DNA from: an uncultured Opitutales bacterium
GTDB taxonomy: Bacteria; Verrucomicrobiota; Verrucomicrobiia; Opitutales; Intestinicryptomonadaceae
DNA: 64,000 nucleotides
NCBI GenBank assembly: GCA_900545715.1
Contig: URAJ01000006.1
Location: forward strand, 29,545-93,544
Reading direction: 5' to 3'
Below are positions 1 through 9,682 of the stretch, in pieces. Positions within the stretch are counted from its first letter, which is position 1. Each line of letters opens with the position of its first letter. The notes below the pieces were generated by a model that was given only the letters and a program-made list of their open reading frames with translations, did not search any database and was not told the DNA's origin. The position numbers and the translations under genes are program-made.

Positions 1-387
1 TTCAACGCGCCGCCGATTCTTGGCGTGAATGCGTTGTTCTTGCGCGCGGGGTAAATCTGCGGCGGCTGTGGGAATGAGTGTTCTTTGCGGTGAAAAAATT
101 TTCTTTTTGTTTTGCGCGACAAAAAAATCTATCTCTCTGCCGATTTCCTAAAAGTTTTATTTTATTGCAAAACGGTGGGCTTTTAGCGCGCAAAAGCTTT
201 TTTGTTATGCGGCATAAAATAGATTTTTTTTGGGTGGGAGTGCGGGAAAATCTTTTGGATATAAAGTTTATTTTTAAAATAAACTGGGCAAAGGGCGTGA
301 GCGCGTAAAATATCAGCCGCAGCCGCAAATAATAATGTTGCGAATGCGGAAGCGATGTGAAAGACTCTCTAAATAATTTTTCGCATA
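1..387. other. Intergenic region before lysS
   Basis: No gene is supported here. Open frames on both strands are low-complexity, lysine- or arginine-rich translations without recognisable domains. The stretch presumably holds the lysS promoter and perhaps the end of a transcription unit lying outside the window. No clear -35/-10 pair or terminator could be picked out. Confidence 0.5.
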
Positions 388-1878
388 ATGAGCCAAGAAA
401 TAAATACAAAAGAAGACAACTCGCACGATTTGTTTGCGGTAAGAAAAGGCAAGCTCGACGCAATGCGCGCGCTTGGGTACGATCCCTTCCGCCAGAATTG
501 GAAACAAACCCACACGTCAAAAGAGGCGGTGGAGTCGTTCGACGAATCCACACCCGAAGGCGAAAATTCGGAGCACGAAGTTAGCGTTGCCGGAAGGGTT
601 ATGGTTTTCCGCCTCATGGGAAAAGCGAGTTTTGTGAAGATAAAGGATAGAGACGGCGTTATACAGCTGTACTTCGCGCGCGACGGTCTCCCCGAAGGAG
701 TTTACAACGACTGGTTCAAAAAATTTCTCGACATAGGCGACATAATCGGCGCCAAGGGAAAACTTTTTAAGACAAAGACCGGCGAGATAACCGTGCGCGT
801 AAACGACTTTAAGATACTCGCAAAGAGCCTGCGCCCGTTGCCTGAAAAATGGCACGGACTCACCGACAGCGAGCAGATATACCGCCAAAGATACCTCGAT
901 TTGATTGTCAACGACGATTCGAGGCGCAGATTTATGTTGCGCACGCGGATTCAGCGCCAGATACGCGAGTTCTTCTGGTCGAGGGGCTTTGTGGAGGTTG
1001 AGACTCCCGTGCTGCACAATGTCGCAGGCGGCGCCGCCGCGCGCCCGTTCATAACGCATATGAACGCGCTCGACCGCGATTTCTACTTGCGCATAGCGCT
1101 TGAACTCTACCTGAAAAGAATGCTTGTCGGAGGGTTCGACAAAGTGTTTGAAATGGGCAGGGTATTCCGCAACGAGGGGCTCGACCGCAGGCATAATCCG
1201 GAGTTTACCATGCTTGAAGTTTACCAGGCGTATTCCGACCACATCGGAATGATGGAGCTTATACGCTCGCTGATATCCTCAATATGCGAGAACGTGCTCG
1301 GCACGACAGTCATAAACCGCGCCGACGGCGGAACAATAGATCTCGGCGGAGAATGGCGGAAGGCGACTTATATGGAGCTTGTCTGCGAGGCTTCCGGCGC
1401 ACCGGATTGGTTCGAGCTCTCAAAAGAGCAGAAGGTTGCAATAGCGACGAAATTGGGAGTGGAAACCGACGTTTCAAAAGAACACCACGAGATAACCGAC
1501 GATCTCTACGGGCGCCTTGTGGAGCCGAATCTTATCCAGCCCACTTTTGTCATGAACGTCCCCCGCGAGCTTTGCCCGCTCGCCAAAATAAACCAGCAGG
1601 ACGGAAGGGTATTGGACGTCTTTGAACTCTGCATAAACGGGCAGGAAATAGCGCCCGCCTACTCCGAGCAGAACGATCCGCTAATCCAGCGCGAAATGTT
1701 CGAGGCGCAGGTCGGCGAGGAGCGCCAAAAGCTGGACGAGGACTTCCTCACGGCGCTCGAATACGGAATGCCCCCTGCCGGCGGAATGGGCATAGGCATA
1801 GACAGGCTCATAATACTCCTCACCGGCGCCGCCAACATAAGAGACACGATATTGTTCCCGTCTTTGAAGCCGGAATAA
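388..1878 (+). CDS. lysS: Lysyl-tRNA synthetase, class II
   Basis: Charges tRNA-Lys with lysine in the cytoplasm. The 496 residues match the usual length of about 500. An N-terminal OB-fold anticodon-binding domain lies at roughly residues 66-150. The class II catalytic core follows, with motif 2 (VFRNEGLDRRHNPEF) near residue 260 and motif 3 (GMGIGIDRLIILL) near residue 466. The ATG at 388 starts a normal N-terminus; no Shine-Dalgarno is visible before it. The lipoprotein-release permease gene follows after 4 bases, so lysS and the lol genes are probably co-transcribed, an arrangement I infer from spacing. Identification is secure. Confidence 0.97.
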   Translation: MSQEINTKEDNSHDLFAVRKGKLDAMRALGYDPFRQNWKQTHTSKEAVESFDESTPEGENSEHEVSVAGRVMVFRLMGKASFVKIKDRDGVIQLYFARDGLPEGVYNDWFKKFLDIGDIIGAKGKLFKTKTGEITVRVNDFKILAKSLRPLPEKWHGLTDSEQIYRQRYLDLIVNDDSRRRFMLRTRIQRQIREFFWSRGFVEVETPVLHNVAGGAAARPFITHMNALDRDFYLRIALELYLKRMLVGGFDKVFEMGRVFRNEGLDRRHNPEFTMLEVYQAYSDHIGMMELIRSLISSICENVLGTTVINRADGGTIDLGGEWRKATYMELVCEASGAPDWFELSKEQKVAIATKLGVETDVSKEHHEITDDLYGRLVEPNLIQPTFVMNVPRELCPLAKINQQDGRVLDVFELCINGQEIAPAYSEQNDPLIQREMFEAQVGEERQKLDEDFLTALEYGMPPAGGMGIGIDRLIILLTGAANIRDTILFPSLKPE

Positions 1879-1882
1879 GTCG

Positions 1883-3121
1883 ATGAAGTGGTGGCTTTAT
1901 ATCGCGCTAAAACAGCTATTTCCCACTGGGAAAGGAGTGTCGTTTTTTGCGGCGGTGTCGCTGCTTGGTGTGGCTCTCGGTGTGCTTGGGCTTTTCGGCA
2001 CGCAGAGCGTAATGAACGGTTTCCATTCCGAGATATCGCTCAAATTGCGCGATACTACGGGCGATGTAATCATACGCAATTACGGTCGCCCGATGCACTC
2101 GCTTGAAACCTTGAAAGAGCGGCTAAAATCCATACCGGAGGTGGAGAGCGTGGAGTTTGTGGCGCAGGGGCCTGTGATGATGGTGGTAAACAACGTCCCG
2201 GTGTTTCCAATGCTTCGCAGCTACGACACAATAAGCGGCGAATGCGCTTTGCCAATACGGGAAAAAAATTTCGTCAGAATGGGCTCGATAGACGATCTCG
2301 ACGACGATTCCATAATATTAGGCCAGAGGCTCGCAGCTTCCGTTGGCGCTGGGGTCGGCGACAAGGTGGACGTGTTCTCGCCCACGATGCTCGACAAAAT
2401 AAAAAGGGACGAAGTTCCGATGGCGGCATCTCTCGACGTCGTGGGGCTACTTGCGACAGACTATTCGCAGGTGGACTCAAACATAGCTCTCGTGTCGCTT
2501 CGCAGAATGCGCGACTTGTACAATCTTGGAGACGGCTCCCACTCTATTGCGATAAGGCTAAAAGAGTCGGCGAAGGATTCCGCCGAGGCGTTTGCCAAAA
2601 AACTTGTGGACGAGGATATTGTTCCGCGAAGCTATTATGTGACAACGTGGCTCGGGGCGAATGAGGCGTTCTTGCGCGTGATAAAAATGGAAAAGGTGAT
2701 GATGTCGCTTATAATATTTTTGATAATATTGGTGGCGTCGTTTTCGATATGCATATCGCTGTACACTTCGGTGTTGCGCAAGACGCGCGAGATAGGGCTC
2801 AGCGCGGCGATGGGGGCGAGGCCGCTGCAAATTGCGGCAACGTATTGCTTCCAGGGATTTGCGATAGGGCTTTTCGGCTCGATATTGGGGCTGTTGCTAA
2901 CGTTTCTTCTGTTGCATTTCCGCGCGCCGATTGCCGAGTTTATAGTGGGGCGCGAGGCGCTAATCGAATTTTACCACTTTGCGCGCCTGCCGGTGAAATA
3001 CGAACTTAAAGACGCCCTTTGGGCGTGCGGATTTTCGATAGTGTTGTGTACATTGGCGGGCTTTCTGCCGGCTATACGCGCTGCGCGCCTTAAAGCATCG
3101 GAGGCAATGCGAAATGAATAG
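1883..3121 (+). CDS. lolC: Lipoprotein-releasing ABC transporter permease (LolC/LolE family)
   Basis: Inner-membrane permease that extracts outer-membrane lipoproteins and passes them to the periplasmic carrier. The 412 residues show the LolC/E plan: one membrane helix near residues 20-45, a periplasmic domain of about 220 residues, then three helices near 270-300, 318-345 and 378-402 in an FtsX-type domain, ending in AIRAARLKASEAMRNE. Only one permease is present, so the complex may use a homodimer (the LolF-type arrangement) or a second copy elsewhere. The end overlaps the ATPase gene by 8 bases, which supports translational coupling. LolC and LolE cannot be separated from sequence alone. 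Confidence 0.9.
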   Translation: MKWWLYIALKQLFPTGKGVSFFAAVSLLGVALGVLGLFGTQSVMNGFHSEISLKLRDTTGDVIIRNYGRPMHSLETLKERLKSIPEVESVEFVAQGPVMMVVNNVPVFPMLRSYDTISGECALPIREKNFVRMGSIDDLDDDSIILGQRLAASVGAGVGDKVDVFSPTMLDKIKRDEVPMAASLDVVGLLATDYSQVDSNIALVSLRRMRDLYNLGDGSHSIAIRLKESAKDSAEAFAKKLVDEDIVPRSYYVTTWLGANEAFLRVIKMEKVMMSLIIFLIILVASFSICISLYTSVLRKTREIGLSAAMGARPLQIAATYCFQGFAIGLFGSILGLLLTFLLLHFRAPIAEFIVGREALIEFYHFARLPVKYELKDALWACGFSIVLCTLAGFLPAIRAARLKASEAMRNE

Positions 3122-3809
3122 CGCAAACGGCAAAATACTTTCCGCGGTCGAAATACGCAAGGCTTTCAAGTCTCCCGGCGGAGGGCTTACGGAGGTATTG
3201 AAAGGGGCGTCGCTCGACGTTTGCGAGAACGAGAGCGTCAGCATATGCGGAGAGAGCGGGGCGGGAAAGACGACTTTCCTAAACATAATAGCCGGGCTTG
3301 AATCTCCCGACAGCGGAGAAGTTCTGTGGGACGGCCGTAGGATAGATTTGCTGTCAAACTCAAAACAGGCGGCGCTGCGCGCCAGATTTATGGGATTTGT
3401 ATTCCAAAACTGCTGCTTAATTCCCGAGCTGAACGCCAGGGAAAACGTCGAATTTGCGGCGAGAATAGCGGGAATTTACGATAGGCGCAAGTCGAGGGCG
3501 CGGGCTGAGGAGCTGCTCGAGTTTACGGGGCTTGGCGGGAGAATGAAACATCTGCCGTCGCAGCTGTCGGGAGGCGAAAAACAGAGGGTGGCGGTCGCGC
3601 GGGCATTGATGAATAATCCGTCGGTAATACTCGCCGACGAGCCGACGGGGAATCTCGACGAAAAGACGGGAGAGTCTGTAATGGAGATGATGTTGTCGCT
3701 TTGCGGCAGCGGAAGGGCGTCGCTGATATTGATAACGCACAATCCCGATTTTGCCCGCAGGACATCAAAATGCGTGCGCATTAGCGGCGGCGTTGCGCAG
3801 TCAGTGTAG
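3114..3809 (+). CDS. lolD: Lipoprotein-releasing ABC transporter ATPase LolD
   Basis: Cytoplasmic ATPase that drives lipoprotein release with the overlapping permease. The 231 residues are the normal LolD length. Walker A is GESGAGKTT (about residues 46-54), the ABC signature is LSGGEKQRV (about 151), and Walker B with the following loop is ILADEPTGNLDE. The H-loop region ILITHNPDFA is present. The start overlaps the permease stop in the arrangement ATGAATAG. No strong terminator follows; a short CCGCA/TGCGG hairpin lies at 3824-3838 without a T-run. A LolD-like MacB ATPase is possible but less likely given the partner. Confidence 0.92.
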   Translation: MNSANGKILSAVEIRKAFKSPGGGLTEVLKGASLDVCENESVSICGESGAGKTTFLNIIAGLESPDSGEVLWDGRRIDLLSNSKQAALRARFMGFVFQNCCLIPELNARENVEFAARIAGIYDRRKSRARAEELLEFTGLGGRMKHLPSQLSGGEKQRVAVARALMNNPSVILADEPTGNLDEKTGESVMEMMLSLCGSGRASLILITHNPDFARRTSKCVRISGGVAQSV

Positions 3810-4525
3810 CTTTTATTATTTAGCCGCATTTTTTGCGGGGATTTTGAACGCAAGTTTTGTCCGCGATTTTTTAATGCGAGTTTGCGCTTAAAAAAAATAT
3901 TATGTATGTAGTTTGCCAGATTGCGAATGGGGGAATCGCATTAGGCATGCGGCGGTTGAAGCGTTTGCTTATGCAATTTTTAAATAAATTAGGATTGTAA
4001 AATACCCACAATGGTGTGCGTTAAAAATATTGCATTTAATACAGCAATAATTGCGCAGCTTGGGATAAGCCGAGAGCTTTGCTATGCGCAAGGCAGAATA
4101 ATCTGCGAACCTAAGATAAAGGCTATGAAAATGCTCTTGTTGCACAAATAAAATAGGCAATTTATAGAGAGCGAAATTGATTCAAAAAACTCTTAAAAAA
4201 CGCGCGCTTGTAAAAAAATAATCTAAATAAAAAATATGATTTGCCAATGTTGGGGGGTGCCCAAAATAGTTTTCAATTTACAGGCGCAGAAGGTTTATTT
4301 TTTGTAGTGCATTTGAGTTTTTAAGGATAGTTGCGTAGGGTGATTCTTTTATAATTTCCAATAAAAATGCCTCTGCATTCTTTGTGAGAGATAATTGAAT
4401 GCTCAACACATAAGAAGGAATGCCGCAATGCCACGCTCGCTTTTGTATGTACCCGACAAACCCGCGTTAATTGCCAAAGCGCAAATGGCAAAGGCGTTTT
4501 AAAGTTCCGCAAACTAAAAAAAATT
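3810..4525. other. AT-rich intergenic region between convergent genes
   Basis: About 715 bases with no supported gene, lying between lolD and the convergent esterase gene. Two minus-strand frames of 63 codons (3969-4160, 4321-4512) show no domain, signal peptide or initiation site and look like chance frames. A small hairpin (TGCGA/TCGCA) lies near 3934-3951. No tRNA or clear terminator is seen. Confidence 0.5.
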
Positions 4526-5344
4526 CTATTTGGATTTTTCGGAAATCTTTTTGGAGAATCTATCGATTATAAATCCGGCGGGGTTTGCAACCTGAACGTG
4601 GTCGAGCCCTTGCAGCTCGTACAATTCAACGGTGTCGGTAAGCTTCAATTTCTTTACGGCCGCGGCGAGCAGAAGATTTTCTTCCACCCTTTCAGGAAAC
4701 TCGATTTTGCGGTCTCCTAAAACTATGCAGAGGGGTGGAATTGGATTGTCGAGGTTGCCGAGAATTGCGAATTCGTCAATTTTGGGTTTTAGGCTGCTCG
4801 TCTTGTCGCCGGAGTCGGCGCGGACGCGGAAGTGCGTCGTTGTCTGGCCGCTTACGAGTATTGTGCCGGCAATGTCGGTATTTTTTATGCCACGTTCTTT
4901 TAGGTATCGCGGGTTGAAGGCAACCATGCCGCACAAATAGGCGCCGGCGGAGTGTCCGCTAATAAAGATTTTTTTCGGGTCGCCGCCAAATTTTTCGATA
5001 TTTTTGAAAGTCCACGCAATGGCGTCTGCGGCGTCATCAATCGCATTTTTTGCGTCGGATTTCGGGGAGAGCCTGTAATTTGCCGCAACTATCACAAAGT
5101 CATTTGAGACGTTTTTCGGAAAGTGCTTGTTGCCCGATGTAATGCCGCCGCCGTGAAACCATACGAGCACCCGCTTACCGCTCTGGCTCTTGTCGTATTT
5201 GACGTCGAGCTTGCACCTTTGGGCGGCGTATTCGTCGGACGACTGCGTGTAGGGAATGTCCCTTTCGATTGACTGTCCGGCGGCTAAGCAATTTGCCGCA
5301 AAAAGCGCCACTGCCGCCAATATTTTTACGGTTCTTGTAAGCAT
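4526..5344 (-). CDS. Secreted alpha/beta-hydrolase (esterase/lipase family)
   Basis: Probable periplasmic or exported carboxylesterase. The 272 residues begin with a signal peptide (about residues 1-22, ending CLAAG). The oxyanion-hole motif HGGG is at 64-67 and the nucleophile elbow GHSAG at 130-134 places Ser132 as catalytic. A late GLDHVQ near residue 249 supplies the histidine, with an Asp in the LGDRKIEF segment a candidate for the third residue. The fold matches the alpha/beta-hydrolase 3 and BD-FAE group, whose members deacylate small esters or sugar esters. The substrate cannot be read from the sequence. The gene lies 3 bases after the DUF6941-like gene on the same strand, so the two are probably co-transcribed. 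Confidence 0.8.
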   Translation of the reverse strand: MLTRTVKILAAVALFAANCLAAGQSIERDIPYTQSSDEYAAQRCKLDVKYDKSQSGKRVLVWFHGGGITSGNKHFPKNVSNDFVIVAANYRLSPKSDAKNAIDDAADAIAWTFKNIEKFGGDPKKIFISGHSAGAYLCGMVAFNPRYLKERGIKNTDIAGTILVSGQTTTHFRVRADSGDKTSSLKPKIDEFAILGNLDNPIPPLCIVLGDRKIEFPERVEENLLLAAAVKKLKLTDTVELYELQGLDHVQVANPAGFIIDRFSKKISEKSK

Positions 5345-5347
5345 TGT

Positions 5348-5767
5348 TTATTCTTGCGCAGGGGATTTTTTAGGCTGTATCTGCCTGAATGTCAGAATCC
5401 GCGACGCTATCGGTACGTCGTTGTACATTAATTGAAGCTCGTACGTTCCCGGAGCTTTTATAACGAGATTTTGTATGTCGAAAACCATCTCGGGAGTGTC
5501 GAGAGGCGTGTTGAAAGGTATTTTCCCGGGGAGGTCGAAGACGGTATCGCCGTTTCCGGCTTTGAGGCGCACGCTAAAATTCAATACTCCGTTGCCGTTT
5601 GTAATCGACGCAAAAATAAAAAATCGCGGAATAATGTACGGATAGCGAACTGCCCCGACCGAGTTGAATAATCCTACGAGCGTTTTCTTTCCGCTCTGAG
5701 CGTCAGTAATTACGGTGTCGCATACCAGAAGCGACAGAACCATTGGCGTTTCAAAGGAATCCATCAT
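5348..5767 (-). CDS. Conserved protein of unknown function (DUF6941-like)
   Basis: A 139-residue protein without signal peptide or membrane segment. The N-terminal half has the pattern LLVCDTVITDAQSGKKTLVG followed by LFNSVGAVRYPY, and the rest looks like a small beta-sandwich (FSVRLKAGNGDTVFDL, GTYELQLMYNDVPIASRIL). From memory this resembles the DUF6941 family, which has no known function. It is the first gene of a probable two-gene minus-strand unit with the esterase. The start could be either of two adjacent ATG codons. Confidence 0.65.
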   Translation of the reverse strand: MMDSFETPMVLSLLVCDTVITDAQSGKKTLVGLFNSVGAVRYPYIIPRFFIFASITNGNGVLNFSVRLKAGNGDTVFDLPGKIPFNTPLDTPEMVFDIQNLVIKAPGTYELQLMYNDVPIASRILTFRQIQPKKSPAQE

Positions 5768-5878
5768 AATTTTATGCTGTTTTTGAGAAGGCGTTTTTTC
5801 AAGAAAATTTTAGTTGAAAAAAGAGAAAAGGCGGGGCAATCTCTTCAAAAAAAGAAAGGCAATTTCTTAGCATTTTTT

Positions 5879-6124
5879 ATGAGACGCACAAAGGCAAAAC
5901 CAGATTCCATAAGCGACATCGCGCTCAAAAGATCCGATGTATATAAGGAATTTCTTGCCGAACGAGAGGAGATAATGAAGCACAAATGGCTCGAATCCGA
6001 AAAGGCCGGGCACGATATAGGTTACGACAAGGCCCTCCTCGATTGGATTATGAACCATCGCGAAAAATGGCGGACTTCCTACCGCAGAAAATCGTCTTCG
6101 CCCAACCGGCATGCTTCGCATTGA
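5879..6124 (+). CDS. Small conserved hypothetical protein
   Basis: An 81-residue basic protein if the ATG at 5879 is used; the frame stays open upstream to 5774, but that segment is a lysine-rich low-complexity stretch and is probably not coding. The central region KWLESEKAGHDIGYDKALLD, continuing as WIMNHREKWRTSYR, looks conserved: a similar SEKAG-D-(I/V)G pattern occurs near the C-terminus of DUF4032 proteins. No signal peptide or membrane helix. It is divergent from the DUF6941-like gene and is followed closely by a strong terminator, which supports it being a real short transcription unit. Function unknown. Confidence 0.6.
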   Translation: MRRTKAKPDSISDIALKRSDVYKEFLAEREEIMKHKWLESEKAGHDIGYDKALLDWIMNHREKWRTSYRRKSSSPNRHASH

Positions 6125-6136
6125 TATATGCGCAAC

Positions 6137-6168
6137 AACTCTTGCAAAACTGCGGGAGTTTTTTTTAT
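6137..6168 (+). terminator. Rho-independent terminator
   Basis: A 10-bp stem (AACTCTTGCA with TGCGGGAGTT, two G-T wobbles), a 4-base loop and a run of seven T. It ends the transcript of the small hypothetical gene ending at 6124. Confidence 0.85.
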
Positions 6169-6375
6169 CTGTGTCGCCGATTCCTTTTTGTTAGCGGAAA
6201 GTATTGCTGTAATCCCACTAATTTAAGGTCATGCAATACGGCAAACTTGTTTTGCGCTTGAGTTTGGCGCGGCTTCTGATGCGTCGGGGAACACGCCGCT
6301 TGTTTATCCGCCGTATTAGAAAAAAACTTGTAATGGGGCGAACGCATCTATACAAATTGGGAACTTTTTAGCACA

Positions 6376-8148
6376 ATGACGAACGTTTGGAAAATAATAC
6401 CCATAATCTTTGCCGCGATTGTCTTAACGATAAGCGCCCGCGCCCAGTCCTTGCCCGATCTCCCAAAATTTCCGATTAGTCCGCTGTCAAAGGCGGACTA
6501 CGACGGGCTTGCGAAGTCGGATAATCCGGAGGGGTGGAAGGCGCTTGCGGAGCGTTCAAAAAAGACCGCCGTCGAGTATTTCAAAAAACAGCTGTATGAT
6601 GAATCCGCGTCGTGGATATATACGGGGTATGCGGCGAAAATGTTCGCAGAGCACGGCGAGGAAATGCCGTTTGAGCTTAAAAAGTCAATACTCGAAGATT
6701 TGCCGTCGTTTTTCGATTTCTACGAGACCTCGACGCCTTCCGACAAGTTTGGCGGTGCGTGCGAGATTTTGACTTCCGTGTATTCGCTGTATCCTGCCCA
6801 ATTTAAAAAATTTATAAGGGCCGCATATGCGCTTGCGCTGATATACGACACCCCTCCGCCGCTCGAATGGCCGGAGTGCAATGTGCCGTCGAATCCGACG
6901 CAAATGAAGGTTCCGACCGAGATATTTTTTTATTTTTCAGAGAGCTCCGACAAGCTTAACTTTCCGCTTGAAAAACTGACAGTCGGTGAGCTGATATGGG
7001 TGATGGGCGTCGGAGGGCCGATGGACGAGCTCAAAGGGCTGCGAAACCCGAATGTTGCGCCGTACTCAATCGAGAAGCTCGCGACTTCAATAAAAACGGA
7101 TACGTCAAGAATTTTGCTCGGCGTGTACCAGCCGTGGCCCGAAGACGTCCCCTACACGCCGGAAAATATAAAGAAGCGCGGAGGGCTGCCGATAGACAAG
7201 GTATATTGCGCATGGCGCACTGCAAACGCCAACGGCATACCGTGCGTATATTTTTCATACCGCAGCCCGACCAACGAAAAGGACGTGGGAACTGCGTGGT
7301 TTGCGTACATGGCGCGCGCGGGAGTGTGGAAGTATGACGTGGGCAGGGATCCCAGAGCTGCGGCCGCCGCGTTTGACCGCCCGATAAACCCGCAGACATG
7401 GAAGCCAATACAGATGTACGACCTGAATATGCTGGAGCGAAGGCATGCCGCCAACATGAACAGCATGTATTCCTTAGTGTATTTGAGGATTTCCGAGATG
7501 CTCTACGAGGACGGCAAGTACAATGAAAGCGCGTATTTTGCGGACAAATCCAAGAAGGCGAATGTCGAGAACTGGAAGGCGTATGTTCAATATATAATGG
7601 CGCGCGCGCGCTTTGGGGCGAGCACGACGGAGCTCGACTCCCATTGGAGAAAGGCGTATGAGGCGTTCAGGAGGTATCCCGAAAAGTGCATAGAAATAAT
7701 GGGAATGTTCAGGGCGAATTTGTCGCGCAGAAATCCGAAGGAGGCTTCGAGAATTTTAATAGCGGAAATGCGCAATATAGTAAAATCGGATCCGGTGCTT
7801 GCGCTGCATCTGTTCGGCGACGAGATAAAAAGCTATTTTAAGGGCTTAAAGAAGAAGTCGGATATTTTCCCGTTGTATTCCGAAATAATGCGCGCTTCGT
7901 CCGGTTCTGCGGATTTGGCGTACGACAAGATAGCCGAGCCGCTCATAGAGATGTTTGTTGAGGAGCTGGACGACGAAGGGGCAAAAAAGGCATTTGCAAT
8001 ATTTGAATCGTCAACAAGGTCGAATCCGATGTCTGAGCAGAAGCTTGAATCGGAGAAGAAGGCGCTGCTCCAAAAGTGCGCGGATATAAAAAAGCAGCGG
8101 GCAGAAGAGGCCGCATGGGCCGAGCTCGACAAAGAAAACGACGGGTAG
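6376..8148 (+). CDS. Secreted protein with degenerate transglutaminase-like domain
   Basis: A 590-residue exported protein with a signal peptide (about residues 1-23, ending SARAQ). The centre (about residues 255-320) follows the layout of a transglutaminase-like domain seen in PVC-group secreted proteins: RGGLPIDKVYCAW, then ANANGIPCVYF, then TAWFAYM and WKYDVGRDP. In the related active form I recall GG-I-C-D and RHAWF, so the catalytic Cys position here is Pro and the His position is Thr. The C-terminal half is helical and repeat-like (TPR-like), with a charged end. This suggests a binding or structural role rather than catalysis, which is inference. Start chosen at the ATG that gives the signal peptide. 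Confidence 0.7.
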   Translation: MTNVWKIIPIIFAAIVLTISARAQSLPDLPKFPISPLSKADYDGLAKSDNPEGWKALAERSKKTAVEYFKKQLYDESASWIYTGYAAKMFAEHGEEMPFELKKSILEDLPSFFDFYETSTPSDKFGGACEILTSVYSLYPAQFKKFIRAAYALALIYDTPPPLEWPECNVPSNPTQMKVPTEIFFYFSESSDKLNFPLEKLTVGELIWVMGVGGPMDELKGLRNPNVAPYSIEKLATSIKTDTSRILLGVYQPWPEDVPYTPENIKKRGGLPIDKVYCAWRTANANGIPCVYFSYRSPTNEKDVGTAWFAYMARAGVWKYDVGRDPRAAAAAFDRPINPQTWKPIQMYDLNMLERRHAANMNSMYSLVYLRISEMLYEDGKYNESAYFADKSKKANVENWKAYVQYIMARARFGASTTELDSHWRKAYEAFRRYPEKCIEIMGMFRANLSRRNPKEASRILIAEMRNIVKSDPVLALHLFGDEIKSYFKGLKKKSDIFPLYSEIMRASSGSADLAYDKIAEPLIEMFVEELDDEGAKKAFAIFESSTRSNPMSEQKLESEKKALLQKCADIKKQRAEEAAWAELDKENDG

Positions 8149-8180
8149 CATTCCGGCCAAACGTTAGGGATTTATAGATA

Positions 8181-9392
8181 GTGAATTTTATAGACAGACT
8201 AAAACGGCGCCTAAAACGCGACGCCGAAGATTTTGTGCATATGACCGCCGACGTCATATACGACCGCCGCGACGGTTTCTGGGTAGGGATTTATGCCGCC
8301 TTTTTGAAAGGGTTGTCGTTCATTTTTTCCGGAATAGTAAGGCTGAGGCATAAGATGTACGACTCCCGGATATTGCGCGACTTCCCGCTGGGTTGCACGG
8401 TGGTGGTCGTCGGAAATCTCACAGTGGGCGGCACCGGAAAAACGCCGATAGTCGAGAAATTTGCGAGGTCGCTTTCGGAGCGCGGAAGGAAGGTTGCGAT
8501 ATTGAGCCGCGGGTACAAGAGCAAATCGGAAAGCGTGTTTACGAGGTTTGCAAGATGGATTACGCACGGTGAGCCGCCGCCGCCAAAAGTAGTGTCCGAC
8601 GGGCATAAAGTTTTGCTCGACTCCGAGCACGCCGGCGACGAACCGTATATGCTGGCGCGCAATTTGCCGGGAGTTGTTGTGATAGTGGATAAAAACAGGG
8701 TGAAGGCGGGGCATTATGCGGTTTCGCATTTTGGGGCGGATACGCTAATCCTTGACGACGGATTCCAATACTTGCCTTTAAGGGGGCAAATACAGCTTTT
8801 GTTGGTGGACAAGACCAACCCGTTCGGGAATTGTTCCATGCTGCCGCGCGGGATATTGCGCGAGCCTATTTCGCACCTAAAGCGCGCTTCGTATATTTTC
8901 ATAACAAAGTCCGACGGGCGCAAAGATCCTGAGCTTGAGCATTTGATACGCAAATACAACCCGACAGTTGAAATAATCGAGTGCGCGCATGTCCCCGAGA
9001 GGCTTGTGGACTTTGCGAGCGGAGTTCCGGAATCGCTATCCATATTGGACGGCGTAAAGATATCGTGTTTTTCTGCGATTGCGGCTCCCGAAAGTTTCGA
9101 GAAATTCCTTTCCGACCTTGGGGCGGATATAGTCTATAAAAAGCGGTTTCTCGACCACCACAGGTTTGAGGATTCGGAACTCGACGAGTTTTTCAGAAAG
9201 TCGGCTGAGGCGGGCGCGAAGCTCGCTGTGACTACCGAAAAGGACGCCGTCAGGATACGCTCGAACTATGCGGCAGAAATTCCGTTCTATTACACAAAAC
9301 TCGAAATAGAAATTCTCGACGGCTGCGACGACTTTGAATCGGCTGTCGAGCGGATATGTTTCCCTAAAAGGCACGCCGACGAAGATTTTTAA
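8181..9392 (+). CDS. lpxK: Tetraacyldisaccharide 4'-kinase
   Basis: Phosphorylates the 4' position of the lipid A disaccharide at the inner membrane. The 403 residues are longer than the usual 320-350 because of an extra N-terminal segment of about 35 residues. A hydrophobic segment at about 36-54 precedes the nucleotide-binding loop [11 protein letters not shown] (78-88) and the following ILSRGYKSK motif. DDGFQYLPL and the late [11 protein letters not shown] segment are family hallmarks. The start is GTG at 8181. The gene shows that the organism makes lipid A. It follows the secreted transglutaminase-like gene by 32 bases and is followed by a terminator. Confidence 0.95.
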   Translation: MNFIDRLKRRLKRDAEDFVHMTADVIYDRRDGFWVGIYAAFLKGLSFIFSGIVRLRHKMYDSRILRDFPLGCTVVVVGNLTVGGTGKTPIVEKFARSLSERGRKVAILSRGYKSKSESVFTRFARWITHGEPPPPKVVSDGHKVLLDSEHAGDEPYMLARNLPGVVVIVDKNRVKAGHYAVSHFGADTLILDDGFQYLPLRGQIQLLLVDKTNPFGNCSMLPRGILREPISHLKRASYIFITKSDGRKDPELEHLIRKYNPTVEIIECAHVPERLVDFASGVPESLSILDGVKISCFSAIAAPESFEKFLSDLGADIVYKKRFLDHHRFEDSELDEFFRKSAEAGAKLAVTTEKDAVRIRSNYAAEIPFYYTKLEIEILDGCDDFESAVERICFPKRHADEDF

Positions 9393-9427
9393 TTTTTTTG
9401 TTGGATAAAAAGAATTGCCGACCAATA

Positions 9428-9450
9428 GCGCGCGAAATCCGCGCATTTTT
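9428..9450 (+). terminator. Probable terminator after lpxK
   Basis: A 5-bp GC stem (GCGCG with CGCGC), a 7-base loop and then ATTTTTGTTT. The stem is short, so confidence is moderate. Confidence 0.5.
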
Positions 9451-9647
9451 GTTTCGGCGGCACTTATTTTTTGTATATTTCTTTAAGCATTTAGGGTGCG
9501 CAATGAGGCATATTTTTAATTAGTTTTAAAATAATAAAATTCATTATGATTGGCAGAAATTGCAGTTGGGAAACTAAATAATTACAATAGTGGGCTATAT
9601 GGTGATAAATAAAGGCAGGTGCTTGTAAATAGTGGTAATTACAAACC

Positions 9648-9675
9648 TTGACTTTATAATAAAATATGCTATAAG
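9648..9675 (+). promoter_or_regulatory. Candidate promoter of PEP-CTERM gene 1
   Basis: A -35-like TTGACT (9648-9653), a 16-base spacer and a -10-like TATAAG (9670-9675). The predicted start of transcription falls at about 9682, next to the ATG at 9683, so the mRNA would be leaderless or nearly so. Based on consensus matching only. Confidence 0.4.
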
Positions 9676-9682
9676 CATTTTT

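Noticed and set aside
517..1242. A 241-codon minus-strand frame inside lysS
   Set aside because: Shadow of a conserved gene with no homologue pattern.
3969..4512. Two 63-codon minus frames after lolD
   Set aside because: No coding style, signal peptide or conserved feature.
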